Source of the DNA: Anaerolineales bacterium | GTDB lineage: Bacteria; Chloroflexota; Anaerolineae; Anaerolineales; UBA11579 | NCBI GenBank assembly: GCA_019454165.1 | Contig: CP075367.1 | Location: 1,342,805-1,406,804, forward strand | Reading direction: 5' to 3' | DNA length: 64,000 bases | Shown: positions 36,249-44,825 of the stretch, one piece after another | Layout: every line of letters begins with the position of its first letter | Position numbering within the stretch: position 1 is the first letter of the stretch | Translations under genes and position numbers: made by a program | Notes under the pieces: generated by a model | What the model saw: only the letters and a program-made list of their open reading frames with translations | Told to the model about the DNA's origin: nothing | Database searches by the model: none

Positions 36249-38261
36249 ATGAGCGCGAAAACAAACACGAAAGGTGGCTGGCTGCCGCTGGCATTTATAT
36301 TGGCGTTGGCGCTGCTGGCGTACGCGGGCAAGGCGCTGCAATTCGGCTTTTTCTCAGATGACTGGTATCTTGTGTTCTCCGGCCTGACCTATGGGCCGGA
36401 GAAGTACTGGGACGTGTTCATCGTAGACCGCCCTCTGCGGGCTGTGCTGCAGTTCGTTCTGTTCAGCCTGTTTGATACTAACGTGACGCTGTACTACCTC
36501 ACCGCGCTGGTGGTGCGGGTAGCGGGCGCGCTGGGCGTGTACTGGATGCTACGGCTTGTGCTCAAGGAGCACAAGCCGTTCGGCGTGATGGCTGCGGCGC
36601 TGTTTCTCGTGTACCCGGGCTTTCTGGAGCTGCCGGATGCGATGGACTTCATGGCGCAGCAAGTCTCCATGACGGCGATGGTCTTCTCGATCTGCTTCAG
36701 TATTTTGTTCGTCATCTCGCCCCGGCGGTTGCTTGCGCGGCTGGGCTATTTGGCGCTCTCCGCCGGCCTGGCGTTGGTGAGTTATCTGTTGTTGGAATAC
36801 CACGTAGGCATGGAAGCGTATCGCTTTCTGTTCCTGTCATACGTACTGTGGCAGCAGAAAACGCTGCTCAGCAAGAACACTGTTCTGGTGCTGAGCCCAC
36901 TGCTGATCGCTCCGGTGGCTTTCACGGTATGGCGTCTGTTCTTTTTCAGCGGCGCGCGGGCCAATACCTCGCTATCTTTCGTGCAGTCCGGGCTGAGTGG
37001 CGGCGTATTCGATACCTTGATGCGCCTGGGCAATACGCTGCTCATCGATATCGCCGAGACCTTTGTGGGTGCGTTCGTGCAGCCGTTCTCAACCCTGTTT
37101 GGGCGGCTGGGCGCGGCCGATGCGTTTGTGGCGGTGCTGCTGGGGCTGGCGGCGGCAGCGGCTACGCTGGCGCTGTTGCGCAGGCTGCCCGGGACGGCGG
37201 CCACGGCCAACTTCGCAGCCAGCCGGGACGGCTGGCTGTTGGTTGGCCTGGCCTTTGCGGCCGGCGGGTTCTGCCTGCTGGTGATCAATCTGGCCAGCCG
37301 CCATGTTGAGTTCCTTTTCTACAATCGCTTTTCGTTTCCATCCGCTTTGGCGGTGGCGATCGTGCTGGCGTTCATTGGCTTCAGCTTCAAGAACCGCTCT
37401 GTACAGATCGTATTCTTTTCGGTAGTGATCTTCTTTTCGGTTGCGACCCATTTTGCGAACAATGTTCGCTTTGCGCAGGAGTGGACGGATACGCGGCGCT
37501 TCTGGCAGCAGGTGGTGTGGCGCATCCCCAATGTGCAGGACTGGACCGTGCTCACTGGCGACCGCGTGGCGCCGATCTATGAGGACTATTATCTGTGGTC
37601 GCCGCTGAATCTCTTATACCGGCCGTATCAGGGCCAGATCGCGCTTAGTGCCGAGGTGCTGAACGCCGAGACGGCGCAAAGCATCCGTGCCAATATCCCT
37701 GCCGAGAAGAACCGGCGCTCTTTGTACCTGATGTATGACTTCGAGCGCACGCTGCTGTTCACGCAACCGACGCGGGAAGCCTGCGTGCGCTTCATCAATG
37801 CGGAGCAGATCGAGCTGTCGGTGCATGATGACCCGCTGGTCGTAAGCACCGCGCCGTACTCCTCGTTGGGGCAGGTGGAGCTGGACGGCAGCGCGGATAA
37901 ATCCATGTTCGCCCGGTTGTTTGGTGAGCCCAGTACAGAAGCGGACTGGTGCTACTTCTACCAGAAGGCCGATCTTGCCCGCCAGCGCGGCGACTGGGAG
38001 CAGGTAGCCGCTTACGGGGACGAGGCGGCCGCGGCGGGACTGGCCCCGACGGATGCGATCGAGTGGATACCGTTCGTGCAGGCGTATGCGTACCGCGGCG
38101 AGATGGCGCGGGCGGAGGAGCTGGCGGAGATGATGGGCGCGACGCCGTATTACCGCTGGCAGGCGTGCGGCATCTTTTCGGCGAAGGCGAGTACTGGGGA
38201 TGCTGTGATCGATGCGGGCAATGCGCAGCTGGCCGCGCTGTTTTGCACGGATGGGGAATAG
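36249..38261 (+). CDS. large multi-pass membrane protein, glycosyltransferase (GT-C)-like
   Basis: A protein of about 670 residues with roughly eleven hydrophobic segments up to about residue 400 and a C-terminal soluble part of about 260 residues, whose end looks helical and TPR-like. The first loop has FGFFSDDWYLVF; an acidic Asp-Asp pair there is typical for GT-C-fold enzymes that use lipid-linked sugars. I chose ATG 36249: TATAAT at 36236-36241 ends 7 nt before it, whereas ATG 36240 overlaps that hexamer. No Shine-Dalgarno is present, so the transcript may be leaderless. The substrate is unknown. Confidence 0.7.
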   Translation: MSAKTNTKGGWLPLAFILALALLAYAGKALQFGFFSDDWYLVFSGLTYGPEKYWDVFIVDRPLRAVLQFVLFSLFDTNVTLYYLTALVVRVAGALGVYWMLRLVLKEHKPFGVMAAALFLVYPGFLELPDAMDFMAQQVSMTAMVFSICFSILFVISPRRLLARLGYLALSAGLALVSYLLLEYHVGMEAYRFLFLSYVLWQQKTLLSKNTVLVLSPLLIAPVAFTVWRLFFFSGARANTSLSFVQSGLSGGVFDTLMRLGNTLLIDIAETFVGAFVQPFSTLFGRLGAADAFVAVLLGLAAAAATLALLRRLPGTAATANFAASRDGWLLVGLAFAAGGFCLLVINLASRHVEFLFYNRFSFPSALAVAIVLAFIGFSFKNRSVQIVFFSVVIFFSVATHFANNVRFAQEWTDTRRFWQQVVWRIPNVQDWTVLTGDRVAPIYEDYYLWSPLNLLYRPYQGQIALSAEVLNAETAQSIRANIPAEKNRRSLYLMYDFERTLLFTQPTREACVRFINAEQIELSVHDDPLVVSTAPYSSLGQVELDGSADKSMFARLFGEPSTEADWCYFYQKADLARQRGDWEQVAAYGDEAAAAGLAPTDAIEWIPFVQAYAYRGEMARAEELAEMMGATPYYRWQACGIFSAKASTGDAVIDAGNAQLAALFCTDGE

Positions 38262-38281
38262 GGTAGGCTGGCCGTCTGCAC

Positions 38282-38375
38282 ACGGTATGCCATTCCGAGT
38301 AGAGCATTACCGGCCTGAGTTTGCTTTGCCCTAAAGGATTCCTCCCTCGCTTCGCTCAGTCGGAATGACGGAGGC
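38282..38375. repeat. palindromic intergenic repeat (family A)
   Basis: GCCATTCCGAGTAGAGC at the left and AAGGATTCCTCCCTCGCTTC, then GCTCAGTCGGAATGAC, at the right. It lies between convergent genes and may also act as a terminator. Confidence 0.75.
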
Positions 38376-38377
38376 CT

Positions 38378-39055
38378 TTACTCCACTACCGGCCAGCCGC
38401 GCTCGAGGGCGATGGGCTTGAGGAACTCGTCGGGGAAGAAGGCGACGGGGTGGCCGGCCATCTCCAGCAGGCCGACATCCGTGCTGCCATCGGCGTAAGC
38501 CCAACTGGCGTCAAAATCCACATCGATCTTCTGGCTGGCCAGGGCGGCGCGGGCCAGGCTGGCCTTGTTCTCGTCGATCGAGACCATGCCGTCCACGCCG
38601 CCTGTGTAGCGGCCCTTGTGCATGGCGGGCTTGGTGCCTACGGCCATGTCGGCGCCCAGCTCGCGGGCGATGCGCTCGACCAGCGGCTGCGGACCAGCGG
38701 AGACCAGCACCACCAGGTGACCCTTGGCCTTGTGCTCCATGATCTTGTCGAGCCCTTCGGCACGCCACAGCCCTTGCATGTACTGGGTGGTGACCCAATC
38801 CCACACGGGCTGGGCTTGCTCAGGCGTGTCGCCGCGCAGGAACCACATCAGGTGCGCCGCCCACGGTGTGCGGAAGGCGCTCTGCGAGAGCAAGCCCACG
38901 GAGTGCAGCAGGTAGAGCGGCATGTGATAGGCCCAGTACTGCAGCAGGGTCCAGGTGCGCTTGCCGTTGGCTTTGTAATAGTCGAGCACGCCGCGCCACA
39001 CGCGTTCGGTGGTCAGCGTGCCGTCAACATCGAAGAAGGCGGCGGTGGTCTTCAT
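38378..39055 (-). CDS. HAD-superfamily phosphatase (HAD-IB, SerB-like)
   Basis: A 225-residue HAD hydrolase. Motif I is AFFDVDGTLT (the nucleophile is the first Asp), motif II is VVLVSAGPQP, and the later SWAYADGSTDVGLLEMAG carries the metal-binding acidic residues. The IB cap suggests phosphoserine-phosphatase-like or phospholipid-head phosphatases. Its ATG overlaps the acyl-CoA ligase stop (ATGA), and it ends a six-gene minus-strand operon, so a lipid-related substrate is possible but unproven. Confidence 0.9.
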   Translation of the reverse strand: MKTTAAFFDVDGTLTTERVWRGVLDYYKANGKRTWTLLQYWAYHMPLYLLHSVGLLSQSAFRTPWAAHLMWFLRGDTPEQAQPVWDWVTTQYMQGLWRAEGLDKIMEHKAKGHLVVLVSAGPQPLVERIARELGADMAVGTKPAMHKGRYTGGVDGMVSIDENKASLARAALASQKIDVDFDASWAYADGSTDVGLLEMAGHPVAFFPDEFLKPIALERGWPVVE

Positions 39056-40749
39056 GCGTTTTGCTCCATGTGTATGCGCACCAGCTCGCGGCGCAGCAAC
39101 TTGCCAACGTTGGTGCGGGGCAGTTTGTCAATGAAAGTAAAACCCTTGGGAACCTTGTAGGGTGCGAGGTGCTGCTTGCACCAGGCGCGCAATTCATCTG
39201 GGGTGACGGCCTGATCGCCGTACAGCAGCGGGCCTTCGTGGAGCACGACCCAGGCGTGGATGGCTTCGCCGCTCTCTGCATCCGGCAGGCCGGCGGCGCC
39301 AACCTCGCGCACGGCGGGGTGCTGCTGCAGCACCTCCTCGACCTCACGCGGCCAAACCTGGTAGCCGCCCACCTTTACCAGTTCCTTCTTGCGGTCGATG
39401 ATGTAGAAGTAGCCGTCAGCATCCATGCTGGCGATGTCGCCGGTGTAGAGCCAACCCTCTTTGAGCACATCCATCGTCTCGGTGGGTAGGTTGTGGTAAC
39501 CGCGCATCAGCTGCGGGCCTTTGATGACCAGTTCGCCGATCTCGCCCTGCTTGAGCACGGTCACGCCGTCCTGCAAACTGACGATGCGGCAATCCACGCC
39601 GGGCAGCGGCATGCCGATCGAGCCGGTCTTGTTGGGCCCGGTGAGCGGGTTGCAGTGGGTGGCCACCGGCGTTTCGGAGAGGCCGTAGCCTTCGAGCAGG
39701 TGGCCGCCGGTGAGCGCTTCGAAACGCTCCTTGGTCTCGCGCAGCAGCGGGGCCGAGCCGGAGATGCAAAAACGGATGGAACTGAGATCGTACTTGCCGG
39801 CTTTCACATCCGGGTGATTGTTGATGGCGTTGTACATGGCCGGCACGCCGGGGAAGGTGGTGGCCTTGTATTTCTGAATGTTGGCGAGCACATCGCCCAC
39901 GTTGCGCGGGTCAGGGATCATGACCAGCGAGCCGCCCTTCCACATGCCGTAGAGCATGCCCACCACCATGCCGTAGGCGTGGTACATGGGGATGGCTAGC
40001 AGCACCATCTCGCCGCCTTGCTCGCCCTCGTGGTTCCAGGCGTCGATCTGGGCGGTGTTGGCCACCAGGCCGCGGTGCACGGCCACCACGCCCTTGGAGC
40101 GGCCGGTGGTGCCGCCGCTGTATTGGAGCAGGGCGGTATCGTCTGGCTCCACGGGCACCTGCGGCCGCTGGCCGGGCGCGTGGGCGGCGATGAGGTCGCC
40201 CATCCACACATCGTTGTCGCGCAGCTGGACGCGGAAGCCAGCCTTCTTTTCCTTGAGCAGGCCGAAGAGTAGTTTCTTGACCGGCGGCAAATAATCTTTG
40301 ATGTTGGTGGCCACCACCTGGCGGATGCGGGTGCGCGGCTGGACCTCTTTGACCTTCGCGTAGTTGTTGGTCATCACCACCATCAGCTCCACGCCGGCGT
40401 CGTTGACCTGGTATTCAAGTTCGCGAGGAGTGTAGAGCGGGTCAGTGGCGACGACGACCGCGCCGAGTTTGAGGATGGCGAAGTAGGCGATGACGAACTG
40501 CGGCGTGTTGGGGATGAACAGGCCGACGCTCTGGCCCTTGCGCACGCCGAGGGCGGCCAGGCCGGCCGCCAGCTGGTCGCTCAACTCATCCACTTCTTTG
40601 TAGGAGAGGGTTGCGCCCTGGAAGATGGTGCACGGCTTATTGGGATAGTCACGCACGGCACGCTGCAGCACGTCCACCACGGTGAGGGCGGGGAAGTCGA
40701 GCGTTTGAGGTACGGCCTTATCGTAGTGGGGCAGCCAGGGTTTTTGCAT
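39052..40749 (-). CDS. fadD: long-chain fatty acid--CoA ligase
   Basis: A 565-residue AMP-binding (ANL) enzyme that activates fatty acids to acyl-CoA. The P-loop-like motif is YSGGTTGRSKGVV. Other core motifs are EGYGLSETPVATHCNP, WLYTGDIASMDADGYFYIIDRKKELVKVGG and the final catalytic Lys in PRTNVGKLLRRELV. The N-terminal PHYDKAVP matches FadD-type ligases. It lies 10 bp after miaA. TAAAAT ends 7 nt before its ATG and no Shine-Dalgarno is present, so an internal leaderless promoter is possible. The exact chain-length preference is unknown. Confidence 0.93.
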   Translation of the reverse strand: MQKPWLPHYDKAVPQTLDFPALTVVDVLQRAVRDYPNKPCTIFQGATLSYKEVDELSDQLAAGLAALGVRKGQSVGLFIPNTPQFVIAYFAILKLGAVVVATDPLYTPRELEYQVNDAGVELMVVMTNNYAKVKEVQPRTRIRQVVATNIKDYLPPVKKLLFGLLKEKKAGFRVQLRDNDVWMGDLIAAHAPGQRPQVPVEPDDTALLQYSGGTTGRSKGVVAVHRGLVANTAQIDAWNHEGEQGGEMVLLAIPMYHAYGMVVGMLYGMWKGGSLVMIPDPRNVGDVLANIQKYKATTFPGVPAMYNAINNHPDVKAGKYDLSSIRFCISGSAPLLRETKERFEALTGGHLLEGYGLSETPVATHCNPLTGPNKTGSIGMPLPGVDCRIVSLQDGVTVLKQGEIGELVIKGPQLMRGYHNLPTETMDVLKEGWLYTGDIASMDADGYFYIIDRKKELVKVGGYQVWPREVEEVLQQHPAVREVGAAGLPDAESGEAIHAWVVLHEGPLLYGDQAVTPDELRAWCKQHLAPYKVPKGFTFIDKLPRTNVGKLLRRELVRIHMEQNA

Positions 40750-40759
40750 GATTGCTATT

Positions 40760-41716
40760 TTAGACTTCCTCGGAGTCTAGAAAATTACGGATGGCGTCAT
40801 TTAGCGCCGCGTCCGCGCCAGCGGCGCTGAGGTCTACCCAGTGTATGCCAGGGTCGGCCGGTTTGAACCAGGCGTACTGGCGGCGCACGAAGCTGCGTGT
40901 CAGGCGCTTGATCTCGGCGGTGGCTTCGTCGAGGGTGAGCTCGCCCGCCAAATGTTGAGCCAATTGCGCATAGCCAATGGCGCTCAGGCTGGGCAGGGCG
41001 GGCGAGTAGCCCGCGGCCAGCAGGTGGCGGACCTCGTCCAGCCAGCCGGCGGCCAGCATGGCCTCGATGCGGGCATCGATGCGCGCATACAGCTCGGGGC
41101 GCGGGCGAGTGAGCCCCAGGCGCAGCACGCGGTAGGGCGAGGGCGCCTGGCCGCGTTGGGCGCTGAAGCGGCGGCCGGTGGCGAAGATAACTTCCAGCGC
41201 GCGCAGGGTGCGGCGCACATTGCGTGCATCGATGTTGGCCGCCGCGGCCGGGTCGAGCAGCGCCAGGCGGGCGTGCAGCCCATCCCCGCCGATCTGCTCG
41301 GCCCAGCCTTCCAGCGCGGCGCGCAGCGCCGGCTGGGGCGGCAGGGCCGGCGGCAGCCAGCCGGCCAGGATGGCCTGCATGTACTGCCCGGTGCCGCCGA
41401 CCAGCAGCGGCAGCGCCCCGCGGGCATCGATGCTGGCGATGGCCGCGGCGGCCTGCTGCTGGAACACGGCCAGGCTGAGGGTCTCGTCTGGGTCGGCAAT
41501 ATCGATAAGATGGTGCGGCACGCGGGCCAGCTCGGCTGCGGATGGTTTGGCCGTGCCGATGTCCATGCCGCGGTAGAGCAGGCGCGAATCGGCCGAGACG
41601 ATCTCGCCATTCCAGCGCTCGGCGATGGCGATGGCCGTCTCGGTCTTGCCGACCGCGGTGGGGCCGAGGATAGCCACCAGCGGCAGCTTAGCTGTGGGCT
41701 TAGCCGTGGACTGCAT
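40760..41716 (-). CDS. miaA: tRNA dimethylallyltransferase MiaA
   Basis: Adds a dimethylallyl group to A37 of tRNAs that read UNN codons. The 318-residue chain has the P-loop LGPTAVGKTETAIA, the substrate loop SADSRLLYRGMDIGTAKP, VGGTGQYMQAI and the C-terminal IGYAQLAQHLAGE and RSFVRRQYAWFK motifs. I chose ATG 41716 because the P-loop strand then lies near the N-terminus as in other MiaA; an in-frame ATG at 41767 lies further inside yraN. It overlaps the yraN end by 17 bp. Confidence 0.94.
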   Translation of the reverse strand: MQSTAKPTAKLPLVAILGPTAVGKTETAIAIAERWNGEIVSADSRLLYRGMDIGTAKPSAAELARVPHHLIDIADPDETLSLAVFQQQAAAAIASIDARGALPLLVGGTGQYMQAILAGWLPPALPPQPALRAALEGWAEQIGGDGLHARLALLDPAAAANIDARNVRRTLRALEVIFATGRRFSAQRGQAPSPYRVLRLGLTRPRPELYARIDARIEAMLAAGWLDEVRHLLAAGYSPALPSLSAIGYAQLAQHLAGELTLDEATAEIKRLTRSFVRRQYAWFKPADPGIHWVDLSAAGADAALNDAIRNFLDSEEV

Positions 41717-42062
41717 TTTCGAAGTGGGTGATCTCGGTTTCGCCGCCGGGCTGCCGGTAAACGGCAATCACATCAATCCGCCATTCGATGTCGGCGGGCT
41801 GGGTCTGCATATAGCTTTCGGCGGCGGCGATCAGGTGAGCTTGTTTGGTGAGCGTGACAGAGCCTTCCGGCGGGCCAAACTGGGTGCTGCGGCGGGTTTT
41901 GACTTCCACAAAGATGAGGCGGTCTTCTTTGCGCATCAGCAGATCTATCTCGCCGTGCGGCGTGCGCAGGTTGTGCGCCAGCAAGGTATAGCCGCGTGCC
42001 TGCAGGTAGCTGGCGGCGGCCTGCTCACCCCAGCGGCCGAGCTGCTGCCGTGGCGTGGCCAT
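41700..42062 (-). CDS. yraN: YraN family protein (UPF0102), nuclease-fold
   Basis: A 120-residue UPF0102 protein with a restriction-endonuclease-like fold. The core motifs are GRWGEQAAASYLQARGY, RTPHGEIDLLMRKEDRLIFVEVKTRR (the acidic and Lys residues D...EVK are the PD-(D/E)XK pattern) and KQAHLIAAAESYMQ. The family is widespread and its role is unsettled. It sits between DLH and miaA with 2-bp spacing and overlap, in the minus-strand operon. Confidence 0.93.
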   Translation of the reverse strand: MATPRQQLGRWGEQAAASYLQARGYTLLAHNLRTPHGEIDLLMRKEDRLIFVEVKTRRSTQFGPPEGSVTLTKQAHLIAAAESYMQTQPADIEWRIDVIAVYRQPGGETEITHFENAVHG

Positions 42063-42064
42063 GC

Positions 42065-42745
42065 TCAGGCCAGGTATTGGCGCAGCCAGCTGAGCGTGCG
42101 CTGCCAGGCGTCGGCCGACGCCTCCGGGTGATAGACCTCAGGGCGGTCATTGTTGAAGAAGGCGTGCTCCGCGCCGGCGTAGGTGTGGATGTGGTGCGGC
42201 GTGCCGGTCTTGTCCAGTTCGTTGTCGAAGGCCTGCACCAGGCTTTGCGGGATGCCGGTATCGAGCTCGCCGTAGATGCCGAGGGTCGGGGCGCGCAGCT
42301 TGGCGGTGTCGCCCGCCTCGAGCGGGCGGCCATAGAAGCACACCACCGCATCGAAGGCGGCGCTGTTGGCGGCGGCCGAGAGCGCCAGAGCGCCGCCCAT
42401 GCACCAGCCCATGATGCCAACCTTCTTAGGCTCAACGCTGCTCAGCCCGCGCAGGTACTCTGCGGCGGCCGTGATCTCGGCGATGGCGCGGTGCCGGTCG
42501 AGCGCCATCGCCAGCTTGCGGGCCTCGTCAGGCTCGCTGGCGCTGGCCCCGTGGTACAGGTCGGGAGCGAGCACCACAAAGCCTTCGGCGGCCAGGCGGT
42601 CGGCCACGTCTTTGATGTGGCCGACGAGGCCCCACCATTCCTGGATGATGACGACGGCCGGGCCGTGCCCGGCGGGCGGCAGGGCCAGGTAGGCCGGGGC
42701 GTGCTTGTCGGTGCCGATGGGGAACATCATCATTTCAGCAGTCAT
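42065..42745 (-). CDS. dienelactone hydrolase family protein
   Basis: A 226-residue alpha/beta hydrolase. The catalytic triad is readable: Cys in GIMGWCMGGALAL, Asp in GELDTGIP and His in AEHAFFN. A Cys nucleophile is the dienelactone hydrolase form. The true substrate is unknown; many members are general carboxyester hydrolases. Its ATG overlaps the methyltransferase stop (ATGA). TATACT at 42752-42757 ends 6 nt before the ATG, so an internal leaderless promoter may add to operon transcription. Confidence 0.92.
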   Translation of the reverse strand: MTAEMMMFPIGTDKHAPAYLALPPAGHGPAVVIIQEWWGLVGHIKDVADRLAAEGFVVLAPDLYHGASASEPDEARKLAMALDRHRAIAEITAAAEYLRGLSSVEPKKVGIMGWCMGGALALSAAANSAAFDAVVCFYGRPLEAGDTAKLRAPTLGIYGELDTGIPQSLVQAFDNELDKTGTPHHIHTYAGAEHAFFNNDRPEVYHPEASADAWQRTLSWLRQYLA

Positions 42746-43542
42746 GGATTGAGTATATCCGAGCTGGCCGCGGTCTTCTGGAAGACGAACTGGTGGCAGC
42801 CGGTCGGCACCTTAGCGGGGATGAAGTCGATACACGTAAAGCCCAGACTGGCCATGTGCTGGGTCAGGCCGTGCTCGCTGGCGTGCTCGTAGGGGTAGCC
42901 GCCGACCCAATCCACCACGTCGTGATAGAAGTCCATGCCGCGCTCCTTGTTGAGCGGGTTTTGGCGCGTGACGATGAGCTTGGCCAGGTAGATGATCCAG
43001 TAGTTGACCGCGATCAGCAGTTGGCGGATGAAGCCGGGCGAGATGTTGTAGAGCCACTTGATGGCGTGCCAGAGGGGTGAGCTCCAATGCGAGCGGTAGA
43101 TGGCCAGCACCAGGTGCCCGTTCAGTTTGGTGAGCTGGGCCGCGTGCCGGATGGCCAGCGCCATATCCCCGGTGTGGTGCAGCACGCCCCAGGAATGCAC
43201 GACCTCATAGCCGCCCTCGCCGCCCAGTTCGGCGACGAGCTGCGGGTCGAGGATCGAGCCGATGGACAGCACCGGCGGGTTGGCGAGCGCAAAGTGCGCC
43301 TTGGTCAGGCGGGCGGCCTCCAGGTTGTCGGCGTCGATATCAATGCCGCGCGTGCGGGCGCCGGCTTCGGCGGCCAGGCAGATCGAGAGGCCCTGGCCGA
43401 AGCCAATGTCGAGGAAGGTCTTGCCTTTGAGATCCACTGTGGAGAAAAGCCGGGCGAAGTCGGCCCGGGCGGCTTCGATACGTTGGGGTGTGAGTGCGGT
43501 GCGACTGTAGGATTGCCAGTTCTTCCCGAAGTTAAAGCGCAT
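42742..43542 (-). CDS. class I SAM-dependent methyltransferase
   Basis: A protein of about 266 residues with the SAM motif I FLDIGFGQGLSICLAAEAG, the acidic residue in RGIDIDADNLEAA, and a post-core motif VHSWGVLHHTGDM (a Methyltransf_11/Ubi-like pattern). The hydrophobic C-terminal part (GFIRQLLIAVNYWIIYLAKL) may touch the membrane. I chose ATG 43542: TATACT at 43550-43555 ends 7 nt upstream, and ATG 43611 would place that promoter inside the gene. It heads a six-gene operon, and its start is only 43 bp from a divergent gene. The substrate is unknown. Confidence 0.85.
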   Translation of the reverse strand: MRFNFGKNWQSYSRTALTPQRIEAARADFARLFSTVDLKGKTFLDIGFGQGLSICLAAEAGARTRGIDIDADNLEAARLTKAHFALANPPVLSIGSILDPQLVAELGGEGGYEVVHSWGVLHHTGDMALAIRHAAQLTKLNGHLVLAIYRSHWSSPLWHAIKWLYNISPGFIRQLLIAVNYWIIYLAKLIVTRQNPLNKERGMDFYHDVVDWVGGYPYEHASEHGLTQHMASLGFTCIDFIPAKVPTGCHQFVFQKTAASSDILNP

Positions 43543-43549
43543 GGGCAGC

Positions 43550-43579
43550 AGTATAACGCCGTCACTGGGCGAGTAGAAT
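43550..43579. promoter_or_regulatory. two divergent leaderless-type -10 boxes
   Basis: Minus strand TATACT (43550-43555), 7 nt before ATG 43542. Plus strand TAGAAT (43574-43579), 6 nt before ATG 43586. The -35 zone of each promoter falls on or beside the -10 box of the other, so the two polymerases should exclude each other. Confidence 0.5.
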
Positions 43580-43585
43580 TCTGGC

Positions 43586-44395
43586 ATGCTTCCGAGCACA
43601 TATCTGCCCAACCGCGAGCGCTTGAGCGCTGTGATGGCGGTGATCTTGCTGGCCTACGTGGCCGTGCGCTTTGTGCAGGTGCCGCCGCTGGTGCTGAACT
43701 GGGAGTTCATCGGCGTGCTGCTGCCGATCCGCCTGGGACTGAACACGCTGCTGGCCGTGCTGGTGGCAGGCCTGACCGCCGCCGGGGCGGACTGGCTGCT
43801 GCGTGACCACCCGGCGCTGGGCGAGCGCACCACCTACAGCCACTGGCTGCTGCCGGCGCTGACGGCTTGGGTGCTGGCTCTGGTGCTCAGCAACCTGCCG
43901 TTCTCGGGCAGCTGGTGGGTGGCTTTCCTGGTGTGCGCCCTGCTGCTGCTGGCTATTTTGTTGGCGGAGTACAACAGCGTCGCAGAGGATGGCCGGCTGT
44001 ACAACGCCGTCAGCATGGCCTTGAGCACCCTGTCGTTCATCTTGTTCCTGATGCTGGCGATCAGTGTGCGCGGGCTGGGCCTGCGTTTGTTCCTGGCGCT
44101 GCCGGCGGTGGGCTTGGCGGCCTTCCTGGCCGGCACGCGCCTTAACCTGCTGCGCAGCGTCGAGAACTGGCACTCGCTGCAGCTGCTGGGCATGACCTTT
44201 CTGGTGGTGCAACTGGCCGCAGCGTTGCATTATTTGCCCGTCTCGCCATTGGGCTACGGCCTGGTGCTGCTGGGCGCTTTGTTCGCGCTGAATAATTTCA
44301 TGGCGAACTTGAATGCCGAGCAGGAGTTGCGGACTGCGGCGCGCGAGCCGGCGATCGCGCTGGGTGTGTTTTTGATCCTGGCCGTGCTGGTGTAA
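43586..44395 (+). CDS. multi-pass membrane protein, unknown function
   Basis: A 269-residue protein with about eight hydrophobic segments and short polar loops; a conserved-looking loop holds LLRDHPALGERTTYSHW. I recognise no family. It is divergently transcribed from the methyltransferase operon and overlaps the JAMM peptidase gene by one base (TAATG), so the two are translated together. The overlap suggests a functional link: a membrane partner for the peptidase, or merely packing. Confidence 0.7.
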   Translation: MLPSTYLPNRERLSAVMAVILLAYVAVRFVQVPPLVLNWEFIGVLLPIRLGLNTLLAVLVAGLTAAGADWLLRDHPALGERTTYSHWLLPALTAWVLALVLSNLPFSGSWWVAFLVCALLLLAILLAEYNSVAEDGRLYNAVSMALSTLSFILFLMLAISVRGLGLRLFLALPAVGLAAFLAGTRLNLLRSVENWHSLQLLGMTFLVVQLAAALHYLPVSPLGYGLVLLGALFALNNFMANLNAEQELRTAAREPAIALGVFLILAVLV

Positions 44396-44796
44396 TGCGC
44401 TTGCGCATTACACCAGAACACATGCAGCAGATGGCGGCGCATGTGGCCGCCTGCAGCCCGTTGGAGGCGTGCGGCCTCGTAGCCGCCGCAGGCGATGCTC
44501 ACAGTGTACAGGTCTTCCTGATCGAGAATGAACTGAGCAGCCCTACACACTACAGCATGCAGCCACACCAGCAGCTGGAGGCGTTCATGGAGATGGAGCG
44601 GCAGGGCTGGGAACTGCTGGCTATCTTTCACTCGCACCCCAATGGGCCGCCGACCCCCTCGCGTACGGATATAGCCGAAGCACGCTATCCGGGTGTGGCG
44701 CACATCATCTGGGCGCCAGACGCCACAGGCGTCTGGCGCGCCCGAGCCTTCATGCTCGATGGTGGCGTGGTGACCGAGTTGGCGCTAGCAGAATAA
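44395..44796 (+). CDS. JAMM/Mov34 (M67) metallopeptidase-like protein
   Basis: A 133-residue JAB domain protein. The zinc motif is complete: ELLAIFHSHPNGPPTPSRTD, with H-S-H then Ser and Asp, and an upstream catalytic Glu in LIENELSSP. Bacterial members cleave ubiquitin-like or sulfur-carrier proteins, or cysteine adducts such as those of CysO/ThiS-type carriers. No such carrier is in the window. It is coupled to the preceding membrane protein by overlapping codons and ends at a terminator. Confidence 0.9.
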   Translation: MRLRITPEHMQQMAAHVAACSPLEACGLVAAAGDAHSVQVFLIENELSSPTHYSMQPHQQLEAFMEMERQGWELLAIFHSHPNGPPTPSRTDIAEARYPGVAHIIWAPDATGVWRARAFMLDGGVVTELALAE

Positions 44797-44823
44797 AAGA
44801 CCCACGCGAAGCGTGGGTCTTTT
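44797..44823. terminator. bidirectional terminator
   Basis: Stem AAAGACCCACGC with its complement and a GAA loop, between the convergent JAMM and beta-lactamase-fold genes. Confidence 0.85.
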
Positions 44824-44825
44824 GG

